Positions 26,041 through 33,610 are shown, numbered from the stretch's first letter. The stretch is DNA of 64,000 nucleotides from Clostridium sp. BSD9I1 (GCF_900185645.1 NZ_FYAM01000005.1:96992-160991), one strand, 5' to 3'. The notes: generated from the letters alone by a model not told the origin. A program made the numbers and translations.

Positions 26041-26214
26041 ATTATAATTGTTACAGGAATAGGAGGATGGTTTCTATTGTTTGTAGATATAATTGGATAT
26101 AATATAATTCAACCTAATGGAATTCCAGCGGGAATTATGGTTGCTCTAATTGGTGCACCATGCTTTATATATTTAAGTGCCACCCACGTGGCAAGTAGTG
26201 CTAATGATGTGTAA
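26041..26214 (+). pseudogene. C-terminal fragment of a FecCD-type iron-siderophore permease
   Basis: The frame carries TGIGGWFLLFVDIIGYNII, then PNGIPAGIMVALIGAPCFIYL, the last two membrane helices of FecCD-family ABC permeases (usual text: ADLIGR...PxEIPVGIVTAxIGAPFFLYLL). Nothing of the other 280 or so residues is present. After FIYL the frame runs through repeat copy 3 and stops at 26212, so the normal C-terminal end is replaced by repeat sequence. It is a relic. Confidence 0.7.
26176..26200 (+). repeat. Stop-codon-adjacent palindromic repeat, copy 3 (3' arm degraded)
   Basis: AGTGCCACCCACGTGGCAAGT matches copies 2 and 4, after which the 3' arm reads AGTGCT instead of GGCA. It interrupts the permease fragment. 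Confidence 0.65.
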
Positions 26215-26316
26215 ATTTATGTCATTTTGTTAGAATAGTAGTAGTATACTATATAAATCCTAAAAGTCTTATATAAAATAGGTTTAATTTTCTAAAATAT
26301 TTGATATAATATAAGT

Positions 26317-26458
26317 ATAAATGAGCAAAATAAAATAGGGTGCTGGTAACACCCTATAACATACAATTCTAGTTGCTTAGGCAACTGATATCACTATTAA
26401 TTGTTTAATTAAAATAGTAGCTAACCAATTGCGAGATGGGGGCTACTATTTTTTTGAG
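26317..26458 (+). ncRNA. Candidate antisense RNA (antitoxin) of a type I toxin-antitoxin pair
   Basis: TATAAT at 26305-26310 would start a plus-strand RNA near 26317. It ends at a strong terminator: AATAGTAGC (26413-26421) pairs with GCTACTATT (26442-26450), followed by TTTTTT. This RNA is complementary to the last bases of the toxin frame and to the whole 3' part of the toxin message, the arrangement known for txpA/RatA and bsrG/SR4. Its 5' end and promoter strength are inferred. Confidence 0.6.
26324..26357 (-). terminator. Terminator of the toxin message
   Basis: On the minus strand ATAGGGTG (26357-26350) pairs with CACCCTAT (26342-26335) and TTTTATTTTG follows. It would end the toxin RNA about 90-120 bases after the toxin stop. 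Confidence 0.75.
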
Positions 26459-26547
26459 ATTTTTTCTATAAGTAACACTATTAACGTCAATAGTGAAATC
26501 AAGAATAATCCACCTTCAAATAATAACATTAAAACGTCATTACTCAT
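26446..26547 (-). CDS. Small hydrophobic type I toxin (TxpA/Hol_Tox-like), 33 residues
   Basis: The minus-strand frame from ATG 26547 encodes a charged short head (MSNDV), one hydrophobic helix (LMLLFEGGLFLISLLTLIV with LLI after it) and a lysine tail (EKISKK). This is the pattern of putative holin-like toxins such as TxpA, which damage the membrane. The ribosome site GGGAGGTGATAAAG is extremely strong, but it is buried: GGTGATA and AGGGA pair with TATCACC and TCCCT just upstream (26551-26581), as in other type I toxins whose full-length messages are translated poorly. A promoter with TGGTATAAT (26623-26628 for the hexamer) lies upstream. Confidence 0.75.
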   Translation of the reverse strand: MSNDVLMLLFEGGLFLISLLTLIVLLIEKISKK

Positions 26548-26550
26548 CTT

Positions 26551-26581
26551 TATCACCTCCCTTCAACAGGGATGGGTGATA
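26551..26581 (-). promoter_or_regulatory. Hairpin that hides the toxin ribosome site
   Basis: On the minus strand TATCACC (26581-26575) pairs with GGTGATA (26557-26551), and TCCCT (26572-26568) with AGGGA (26562-26558). The stem covers the whole Shine-Dalgarno sequence. Confidence 0.7.
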
Positions 26582-26724
26582 CCAAGTAGCCCACATTCAA
26601 CTATATTGAATTGTACTAGAAAATTATACCACATGCTTTATGGAAATTCTATAATAGTAAATATGAGATAGTTTGTCAATCAGTTATACCAAATCAATGA
26701 AAGAAATATGTGAGATGTTTTTTA

Positions 26725-26763
26725 AAAGGATTTGTAAGGTTACTATAGAATATATTTATAAAG
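26725..26763 (+). promoter_or_regulatory. 39-bp promoter-like box, copy 1
   Basis: From AAAAGGATTTGTAAGG to ATATATTTATAAA this is 35/39 identical to bases 29200-29238. Both copies lie about 50-90 bases before a gene for a small membrane protein, so the box is probably a shared promoter or operator. Confidence 0.55.
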
Positions 26764-26855
26764 TCACAATTACATAATATGTGTGGAAGTAAACTATTTT
26801 TGCTTATCGCTAAATCAATTAATGATACAATAAAGATGGGAGTGTTTATGTAAAA

Positions 26856-27215
26856 ATGAGTAAAATAAAGGATATTATTATTGGTTTTGCAGTAAGCATC
26901 CTCGTACTAGCATTGTGGACATATAAGATGATAGTTACAAGCGGGATACCTGTTGAGATGTCTTTTAAGGATAGTGTATCGATATCATGCCTACTATTTT
27001 TAGATTTGATAGTATATAGTTTTTATGTAAGAAAGACAGAGTATATACTAATGAATATTATATTATTGTTAATACCGCTGTTTTTATGGGGTGCGTCTAT
27101 GCAACAGGCATTAACATATAATTATCACAAATATGATACTCTCGTTAGTATTATAGGTTTCTCTACAATTTTAATTTCATTTTTACAGCTTGTTTACTGG
27201 AAAGTAAAGAAATAA
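26856..27215 (+). CDS. Small membrane protein, four predicted helices
   Basis: A 119-residue protein with hydrophobic stretches at about 8-25, 40-57, 63-84 and 95-112 (IIGFAVSILVLALWTYKM; YILMNIILLLIPLFLWGAS). The last residues KVKK suggest a cytoplasmic end. GGGAG is rather far (about 15 bases) from this ATG, and a two-codon frame lies between, so translation may be weak. No family recognised. The conserved 39-bp box upstream links it to the small membrane gene at 29294. Confidence 0.65.
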   Translation: MSKIKDIIIGFAVSILVLALWTYKMIVTSGIPVEMSFKDSVSISCLLFLDLIVYSFYVRKTEYILMNIILLLIPLFLWGASMQQALTYNYHKYDTLVSIIGFSTILISFLQLVYWKVKK

Positions 27216-27285
27216 AATTCACGACATAATCGTAAAATATGTGCAGCAATACTGTTGATTAATTGATTGATGATAAGGAGGGGTT

Positions 27286-27444
27286 ATGAATTATATTCAT
27301 TATGCTTTAGATTTACTAAGTATTTTATTTATATATATAGTCATTACAAAAATTTATATGGTGGTTGCAAACTATATAGGTGAAAAATTAGGGTTTGGGA
27401 AATTTTTTATGCACTTATGGGAAAAAGTGAGGAAAGATAAATAG
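27286..27444 (+). CDS. Small membrane protein, 52 residues
   Basis: ATG 27286 follows AAGGAGGGG with good spacing. The product MNYIHYALDLLSILFIYIVI continues with TKIYMVVANYIGEKLGF and a basic end (LWEKVRKDK): one N-terminal membrane helix and an amphipathic tail. It is 70 bases after the previous small membrane gene and may share its transcript. No homolog recognised. Confidence 0.6.
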   Translation: MNYIHYALDLLSILFIYIVITKIYMVVANYIGEKLGFGKFFMHLWEKVRKDK

Positions 27445-27475
27445 CTGTAAATTTGTTACCCATGGAGGTGAAAAA

Positions 27476-27825
27476 ATGACAAATTATAAGGAAATTACAT
27501 GCACTATCGCCTGCAATAAATTGAAATTAATTCCCTGTATGAGCATGGAGCAGACTCTGGAGTGGACTGTGTTTTACCAGGAGTACTTTATTTAAGAGGT
27601 AAAACCAGACAGGTATTCTTTGATTTTATAAAGCAAGAATTTCCAAATTTATATGAGCCTTTAAAAACTTTATACAAGACGGGTGGTGCACCAAAGGAAT
27701 ATAAAGATAAACTATATAACACTGTCAATGAGTTAAAGGATAAATATAAGCTTTCAAGCAGTTATACGAAACCAATGAAAGAGAAACTAAATCAATCCAG
27801 AGGTGAGCAGATATCTTTTCTTTAA
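27476..27825 (+). pseudogene. Internally deleted radical SAM protein (SPL / Rv2578c-like family)
   Basis: A strong ribosome site (GGAGGTG) and ATG 27476 begin MTNYKEITCTIACNKLK, the typical start of this radical SAM family (YKEITCKTACNKLK), but the frame stops at 27595. In another frame, from about 27535, the family C-terminus is intact: LYEHGADSGVDCVLPGVLYL, then RGKTRQVFFDFI and GGAPKEYK to the end at 27825. About 200 residues, including the CxxxCxxC cluster site, are missing, and the two ends are out of frame. A deletion near 27525-27540 explains this. It cannot be active. Confidence 0.7.
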
Positions 27826-27861
27826 ACCTCTCATAAGAATTTATCTATTAAAATGGTACGG

Positions 27862-27873
27862 TTAGCTTCCTAA
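27862..27873 (-). promoter_or_regulatory. MarR operator-like dyad, copy 3
   Basis: TTAGCTTCCTAA is the exact reverse complement of the MATE-gene site TTAGGAAGCTAA. It lies 43 bases before the likely start of the sugar dehydrogenase gene. Confidence 0.4.
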
Positions 27874-27915
27874 ATGAATAATATAGTAATTGGATTAAGT
27901 GTGGAGGATAACAGT

Positions 27916-29016
27916 ATGAAGAATGCAATTCATAATGCTTTGTCTAATATAATGTTTCGTGCTCGTAATACAATCAATATCAAAGCAAAGACTAACTCAT
28001 CAAGGCAATTTCCTTACGAAATTAAAGTTATCGCTGAAAACTTATATGTACCCTGGGCGATGGATATAAGCAATGAAGACAAACTATACTTTACTGAGCG
28101 GTCTGGAGCAATTAGAATTATTGAAAATGGTAAACTTCTTTTGCAGGCACTGATTACACTTCCTGCACCCTTTGTAAGTGAGGGAGAAGGAGGCCTGATG
28201 GGTATTGCCCTAGACCCAAGTCATTCACAAAACCATTATATGTATGTTATGCACTCATATGCAGAGGGTAACCGAATCTATAACCGTGTTGTTAGATTAG
28301 TTGAAAGCAATAACAGGGCATCCATCGACAGGGTTCTTCTAGACAAAATCCCTGGGGGACGAATTCACAATGGAGGAAGGTTAAAGATAGGTCCAGATAA
28401 AAAATTGTATATAACAACCGGAGATGCAGGGAATCCCGCATTGGCACAAGATTCTAGTAGTACAGCTGGAAAAATACTGCGAATAGAATTAGACGGCAGC
28501 ATTCCTAAGGATAATCCAATTAGTAATTCCACTGTGTATAGCTTAGGCCATAGAAACCCACAAGGTTTAGCATGGAATTCAAAAAATGTCTTGTATGCAT
28601 CAGAGCATGGACAGACAGCACATGATGAGATAAACATAATAAAACCTGGAGCTAATTATGGCTGGCCTCTTGTTCAAGGAGATGAAACCTCGACACAAGT
28701 TGTAACACAAAAGCCATTGATACACAGCGGAGAAGTTACATGGGCACCCTCTGGGATTACCTTCGTAAATCAAGGACCATGGCAAGGAAAATTACTGGTT
28801 GCTTGTTTGCGTGGAGAGCAGCTACTTGCTATCTCTTTGAATGGAAATGGAACAGTAGTTAGAAATGTAGAATCATTGTTCAAGAATGAGTATGGACGTT
28901 TACGTGAGGTTATTCAGGGGAAGGATGGATTGATTTACTTGACAACAAGTAATAGAGATGGAAGAGGTAATCCTCGTATAGCTGATGATAAAATTATCCG
29001 GCTCATTCCGAAATAA
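27916..29016 (+). CDS. PQQ-dependent sugar (aldose) dehydrogenase-type beta-propeller
   Basis: A 366-residue six-bladed propeller of the soluble glucose/aldose dehydrogenase family (YliI/Asd). Seen motifs: LYVPWAMDI, GEGGLMGIALDP, GGRIHNGGRLKIGPD (with the catalytic-type histidine), GHRNPQGLAW, and ASEHGQTAHDEIN. ATG 27916 follows GTGGAGG; an in-frame ATG at 27874 has no ribosome site. Relatives are usually exported, yet no signal peptide is seen here, and PQQ synthesis is not expected in clostridia, so the cofactor and activity are uncertain. It has its own terminator. Confidence 0.85.
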   Translation: MKNAIHNALSNIMFRARNTINIKAKTNSSRQFPYEIKVIAENLYVPWAMDISNEDKLYFTERSGAIRIIENGKLLLQALITLPAPFVSEGEGGLMGIALDPSHSQNHYMYVMHSYAEGNRIYNRVVRLVESNNRASIDRVLLDKIPGGRIHNGGRLKIGPDKKLYITTGDAGNPALAQDSSSTAGKILRIELDGSIPKDNPISNSTVYSLGHRNPQGLAWNSKNVLYASEHGQTAHDEINIIKPGANYGWPLVQGDETSTQVVTQKPLIHSGEVTWAPSGITFVNQGPWQGKLLVACLRGEQLLAISLNGNGTVVRNVESLFKNEYGRLREVIQGKDGLIYLTTSNRDGRGNPRIADDKIIRLIPK

Positions 29017-29067
29017 AGAGATGTTTAGATACCTTAAGACATATCATCTATTTTATTTGCCACAATA

Positions 29068-29128
29068 TAAACAGCCGTCAAGAAAAAGTAGTAAAGGAAC
29101 TAGAAAACTTTTTCTCAGTGGCTGTTTT
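29068..29128 (+). terminator. Terminator after the sugar dehydrogenase gene
   Basis: AAACAGCC (29069-29076) pairs with GGCTGTTT (29120-29127), with an inner GAAAAAGT/ACTTTTTC pairing; ends TTTTG. Confidence 0.75.
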
Positions 29129-29199
29129 GAAATTCGTCATAAATATAGTAATACAATGTGAATTTTATCTAGATGAAAAGCATGGTAGGTGAGTTCTAA

Positions 29200-29238
29200 A
29201 AAAGGATTTGTAAAGTTGGAATAGAATATATTTATAAA
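29200..29238 (+). promoter_or_regulatory. 39-bp promoter-like box, copy 2
   Basis: Same box as at 26725 with four differences; begins AAAAGGATTTGTAAAG. It ends 55 bases before the start of the small membrane gene at 29294. Confidence 0.55.
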
Positions 29239-29293
29239 CACTAATATTGTATATTATGGGGAAATAATTAAATTTTAATTGGGGGATTATTAT

Positions 29294-29503
29294 ATGTTTT
29301 TTACAGAAGCTATATGTATTATACTTATCATTTTATTTTTAATTTTAGCGGTTAAGCCTTTGAAAGTAGCAAATATTATTAGAACTATATTTCGCATGCA
29401 GGAGTTACATGTTGATGACTCCAGGATTTTTTTCTTAAGAGCTTCTGGTATAACAGGAATAGTAGTTTTTTCTTTATTTCTAATACTAACAGTATTTTAT
29501 TAG
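29294..29503 (+). CDS. Small two-helix membrane protein
   Basis: A 69-residue protein with hydrophobic helices at about 5-23 (EAICIILIILFLILAV) and 51-68 (ITGIVVFSLFLILTVF), joined by a polar stretch (VDDSRIFFLRASG). It somewhat resembles DUF6199-type small membrane proteins. ATG 29294 follows GGGGGA. The 39-bp box upstream is shared with the gene at 26856. Function unknown. Confidence 0.7.
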   Translation: MFFTEAICIILIILFLILAVKPLKVANIIRTIFRMQELHVDDSRIFFLRASGITGIVVFSLFLILTVFY

Positions 29504-29629
29504 AATTGTTATTTGATTTATGTTTAAGTATTTTACAAGATTCATTAATAATGAACTCATGCTGTTTTAAATATTAAGTAAGATTTAGGCAATTAAATAC
29601 AAAAAATTAATAGATGAAGGAGGCAAAAT

Positions 29630-30436
29630 GTGAAACTAAAAGTTTTAGTAGATAACAATACATATATTGACCAATATTATTGTGGTGAACCTGCTGTTTC
29701 GTATTATATTGAAGATGAAGATATTAGACTATTACTGGATGTAGGATATTCTGATTTGTTTATAAGAAACTCAGATGCCTTAGGTGTAGATTTAGAAAGT
29801 GTGACTACTATCGTTATTTCACATGGTCATGATGACCACACAAGGGGATTAAAATACTACTTTAAACAAAACAATAAAAATAATATTTCTATTATTGCTC
29901 ACCCAGATGCATTTAAAGAAAAAGCAGTAGGTGATTTAAAAATTTGCTCGCCTATATTAGAAGAAGAACTAAAAGAAAAATGTAATCTAATTCTTTCAAT
30001 AAAACCTATTAAGGTTAGTAAAAACATAACTTTTTTAGGAGAAATACCACAAATAAATCATTTCGAAGAAAGAAAACCTATTGGCAAACAAATTGTTGGG
30101 AAGAATTCAATTGACGACTATGTAAGAGATGATACTGCACTTGTTTATAAGAGTGAAAAGGGTATTTATATTATTACAGGATGTTCTCATAGTGGAATAT
30201 GTAACATAATAGAATATGCAAAAGAAGTGTGTAAAGATAATAGAGTATTAGGAGTTATAGGAGGTTTGCATTTATTTGAAGTAACCAAGCAGGTTAATAA
30301 AACTATCGATTATCTAAAACAGAATAACATCAAAGAACTATATCCTTGTCATTGTACTTCATTTACCGTTAAAGCAGAGATACATAAGGCTTTGCCTGTA
30401 AAAGAAGTTGGTGTTGGCCTAGAAATAAACTGGTAA
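29630..30436 (+). CDS. MBL-fold hydrolase, methanopterin-synthesis-like subgroup
   Basis: A 268-residue metallo-beta-lactamase-fold protein starting at GTG behind GAAGGAGG. Metal motif ISHGHDDHTRGLKYY near residue 64, GCSHSGICN near 184, and IGGLHLFEV and LYPCHCTSF near the end. This set of motifs is that of the group annotated as dihydropterin-aminobenzene-phosphate synthase-like hydrolases, common in anaerobes; the actual substrate in clostridia is unknown. It is a single-gene unit with a terminator. Confidence 0.88.
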   Translation: MKLKVLVDNNTYIDQYYCGEPAVSYYIEDEDIRLLLDVGYSDLFIRNSDALGVDLESVTTIVISHGHDDHTRGLKYYFKQNNKNNISIIAHPDAFKEKAVGDLKICSPILEEELKEKCNLILSIKPIKVSKNITFLGEIPQINHFEERKPIGKQIVGKNSIDDYVRDDTALVYKSEKGIYIITGCSHSGICNIIEYAKEVCKDNRVLGVIGGLHLFEVTKQVNKTIDYLKQNNIKELYPCHCTSFTVKAEIHKALPVKEVGVGLEINW

Positions 30437-30456
30437 AAATGTTGGAAATAAAAATA

Positions 30457-30510
30457 CATAGCAGCTAAATAATGCCGCATTTTTAAATTTGGCGTCTAGC
30501 TGCTATTTTA
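30457..30510 (+). terminator. Terminator after the MBL gene
   Basis: ATAGCAGCTA (30458-30467) pairs with TAGCTGCTAT (30497-30506), with GCCG/GGC inside, then TTTA. Mirrored A-runs allow use from the minus strand too. Confidence 0.75.
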
Positions 30511-30516
30511 TAAGTA

Positions 30517-30587
30517 GGGTACAGCACATAGCATAGAATAGTGGTAGGGGGAGCTACCTTTTATTCTGTGCTTTGCAATCTGTACCC
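30517..30587. repeat. Long imperfect hairpin between convergent genes
   Basis: GGGTACAG (30517-30524) pairs with CTGTACCC (30580-30587). Inner arms GCACA/TGTGC and AGAATA-GTGGTAG/CTACC-TTTTATTCT extend it to about 28 pairs around GGGGAG. It has no T-run and may be a small insertion-type element or a folded 3' region of the ilvE message. Confidence 0.5.
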
Positions 30588-30613
30588 AGAACTTGCTTGA
30601 AAACTAATTTCAA

Positions 30614-30640
30614 CTTGCCACTTGTCACGTGGGTGGCACT
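30614..30640 (-). repeat. Stop-codon-adjacent palindromic repeat, copy 4
   Basis: On the minus strand it starts 6-7 bases after the ilvE stop, in the same orientation to its gene as copies 1 and 2. Arms TGCCAC and GTGGCA are intact; the centre reads CCACGTGACAA. Confidence 0.75.
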
Positions 30641-30646
30641 TTTATG

Positions 30647-31561
30647 CTAATAAACAGCAGTACAAGAATCTTTGTATTTTTCAATCTTGCCTACGGTTAA
30701 ATTTGAAAATGCTTCTTTAATTCTTTTGCATATTTCGCCAGGTTCTCCATTACCAACAATTCTATCATCTGCCTCAATAATTGGGGTAACTTCCATAGCG
30801 GTACCACTGAAAAATAATTCATCAGCAGCATAAAGCTCTGTTCTTGATATGCTTCTTTCAATTACCTCTATACCTAAATCTTCCCTTGCTATTTGCATAA
30901 CAAGTTCTCTAGTTATACCCTCTAATATGTTATCTGAAGGAGGAGGTGTAATTAGTTTACCTCTTCTAACCATAAATATATTTTCGCCTGGTCCTTCACA
31001 AACATGACCAGTTGCAGTTAAAAATATAGCTTCGTCATATCCTCTGCTAGTAACCTCCAATGAAGCCAATGCAGAATTTAAATAAGATGCAGTGGCCTTA
31101 ACTCTTGGAGGAAGCATATTATCGTTTAGTCTTGTCCAAGATGTTACAGCAACTCTAAGACGATCTTTTCCAGTGTAACTTCCTAGCGGTTGACAGTATA
31201 TAACTATACGATCATCGTTATCTTTAAGAGTAGGCCCTATATGCTCAGATCCCTTAAAAGCTATAGGTCTTATGTAGGTCGTAGATTTAAAATTGTTTTT
31301 CTTTAAAAGTTCAATTGTAATATCACAAAGTTCTTCTACACTATAAGGCAAATTGATATTTAAAACCTTACATGATTGAAGAAATCTAGTATAGTGTTCT
31401 TTTAATTTAAATGCATAAAGTTGATTACTATCTTCATGCCAATAAGCTCGTATTCCTTCAAAACAAGCAAGTCCATAGTTAAAAGCCTTAGACCTAACAC
31501 TTATATTTACGTTATTTTCCTTTACAAAGTCCCCTTGATAAAATGCTAAACATTCATTCAT
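30647..31561 (-). CDS. ilvE: Branched-chain amino-acid aminotransferase
   Basis: A 304-residue fold-type IV PLP enzyme, moving amino groups between glutamate and the keto acids of valine, leucine and isoleucine. K155 in RVKATASYLNS is the PLP lysine, and CEGPGENIF near residue 195 holds the glutamate by the cofactor. LACFEGIRAY and STTYIRPI are family typical. The start follows AAGGGGGC. It is divergent from the large ilv-leu operon that makes its substrates; a promoter is visible at 31658-31686. Confidence 0.95.
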   Translation of the reverse strand: MNECLAFYQGDFVKENNVNISVRSKAFNYGLACFEGIRAYWHEDSNQLYAFKLKEHYTRFLQSCKVLNINLPYSVEELCDITIELLKKNNFKSTTYIRPIAFKGSEHIGPTLKDNDDRIVIYCQPLGSYTGKDRLRVAVTSWTRLNDNMLPPRVKATASYLNSALASLEVTSRGYDEAIFLTATGHVCEGPGENIFMVRRGKLITPPPSDNILEGITRELVMQIAREDLGIEVIERSISRTELYAADELFFSGTAMEVTPIIEADDRIVGNGEPGEICKRIKEAFSNLTVGKIEKYKDSCTAVY

Positions 31562-31657
31562 AGAAAAGCCCCCTTACAAAATATAAATTTATTTTTATAT
31601 ATTCGACATGTTTGCAAAATAGCAAATTTTTCATGAATTTTGATATTTTAATTATAG

Positions 31658-31686
31658 ATTCTAAAGGTATTTTCACCATATGTCAA
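31658..31686 (-). promoter_or_regulatory. Promoter of ilvE
   Basis: On the minus strand TTGACA (31686-31681) and TAGAAT (31663-31658) are 17 bases apart. Transcription would begin near 31651, leaving about 90 bases of leader. Confidence 0.65.
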
Positions 31687-31729
31687 CAGAAAATTGAATG
31701 AAAAACAAAAATAATTTAAAATTTCTTGT

Positions 31730-31744
31730 AGTTTTCAGAATATA
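31730..31744. promoter_or_regulatory. Possible CodY box between ilvE and the ilv-leu operon
   Basis: AGTTTTCAGAATATA agrees at 12 of 15 places with the CodY consensus AATTTTCWGAAAATT. CodY represses branched-chain amino-acid genes in related Gram-positive bacteria. A half-site CAGAAAATT lies at 31687. Confidence 0.35.
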
Positions 31745-31896
31745 GAAACAAATAATTCTAAATTGATTATAAATGAATAATTTTAAATCAGCAAATATTT
31801 AATAAGAGCCTAGGTGCTGAAATGCCTTAACGGCAACGTTTACAGAGGTTTAATAAGCTAAAAAATGAAAGATTAAATTCAAATGACGGAGGTATC

Positions 31897-31917
31897 ATGC
31901 AATTTTTAATTATTTAA
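31897..31917 (+). CDS. Possible leader peptide MQFLII before the ilv-leu operon
   Basis: ATG CAA TTT TTA ATT ATT TAA sits behind a perfect ACGGAGG with 4-5 bases of spacing. The codons before stop are Leu-Ile-Ile, products of the downstream pathway. It would need a promoter upstream of 31886. Upstream, 31829-31840 (AACG-GCAA-CGTT) forms a small GNRA hairpin. Very short length means chance is possible. Confidence 0.35.
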   Translation: MQFLII

Positions 31918-31926
31918 GAAAATTGA

Positions 31927-31955
31927 TTGACCTTGCAAAAAATATATGATAATAT
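31927..31955 (+). promoter_or_regulatory. Promoter of the ilv-leu operon
   Basis: TTGACC (31927-31932) and TAATAT (31950-31955) are 17 bases apart; start near 31962, about 40 bases before ilvN. A weak hairpin ACAAG/CTTGT (31961-31985) followed by TTTTCT could attenuate. No T-box elements (AGGGUGG) were seen. Confidence 0.5.
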
Positions 31956-32000
31956 TACTGACAAGATTTGGTTTAAGTAGCTTGTTTTCTCTGAAAGGAG

Positions 32001-32504
32001 ATGATTGAGATAAAATCTTATGTTTTGTCAGTTACAGTTGATAACAATCCAGGAGCACTTATGAGAGTGTGTCAACTTTTTAGTAGAAGAGGCTATAACC
32101 TAGAAAGTGTTACAGCAGGACTCACTGAAAAGGAAGGCATATCTAGATTAACATTAATTGCTAAAGTGGAAAAAGATGATATATTAGATCAAATAGTAAA
32201 ACAAATTAAAAAACTAGAAGATGTTTATAAGGTATCAGTTCTAGATGAAAACAGCTCTATATGTAGGCAAATGATGTTTATAAAGGTTAAAGCAGAAGGA
32301 GAAAGTAAGCAGGAAATACTGAATATAGTTAATATTTTTAGAGGTTCCATAACAGACATTACACCTGAAAGTTTAACAATAGAAATTACAGGGGATGAAA
32401 ATAAGCTAGAGGGGCTAAAAAATGTATTAATGCCTTTTGGTATTTTAGAAATAGTAAGCAGTGGTTTTATTGCTTTAGAAAGAGGCGTAGAATCTCTTAA
32501 ATAA
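32001..32504 (+). CDS. ilvN: Acetolactate synthase small (regulatory) subunit
   Basis: A 167-residue protein with an N-terminal ACT domain (SYVLSVTVDNNPGALMRVCQLFSRRGYNLESV) that senses valine, here quoted as its start SYVLSVTVDNNPG and its end RRGYNLESV, and the usual C-terminal domain (ITDITPESLTIEITG). It regulates and activates the catalytic subunit, encoded 9 kb away as the last gene of the operon. The start is unclear: ATG 32001 directly touches the ribosome site AAAGGAG with no spacing, whereas ATT 32004 or ATA 32010 would be better placed. The protein core is unaffected. Confidence 0.9.
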   Translation: MIEIKSYVLSVTVDNNPGALMRVCQLFSRRGYNLESVTAGLTEKEGISRLTLIAKVEKDDILDQIVKQIKKLEDVYKVSVLDENSSICRQMMFIKVKAEGESKQEILNIVNIFRGSITDITPESLTIEITGDENKLEGLKNVLMPFGILEIVSSGFIALERGVESLK

Positions 32505-32507
32505 TAA

Positions 32508-33530
<1,023 letters not shown>

Positions 33531-33548
33531 ATCATAATCGATAAATGG

Positions 33549-33579
33549 GTGCCACTTATGCTATTAGAGTAAGTGGCAC
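33549..33579 (+). repeat. Palindrome after ilvC, relative of the stop-codon-adjacent repeat
   Basis: GTGCCACTTA (33549-33558) pairs perfectly with TAAGTGGCAC (33570-33579). The arms contain the same TGCCAC/GTGGCA as copies 1-4, but the loop is unrelated. It begins 18 bases after the ilvC stop and may be a divergent fifth copy or a processing hairpin. Confidence 0.5.
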
Positions 33580-33610
33580 TAAATTTAGTCTTAGAGGGGA
33601 GGGGACAATT

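Noticed and set aside
26429..26671. Plus-strand 80-codon open frame over the toxin locus
   Set aside because: No ribosome site, hydrophobic content is a mirror of the toxin frame; shadow.
31562..32000. T-box or ppGpp riboswitch for the ilv operon
   Set aside because: The T-box sequence and strong terminator/antiterminator are absent, and I could not match the conserved ykkC-type core.
33545..33610. Upstream extension of leuA to ATG 33545
   Set aside because: It would translate the palindrome 33549-33579, has no ribosome site, and homologs begin near LDRRIKIFDTTLRDG.
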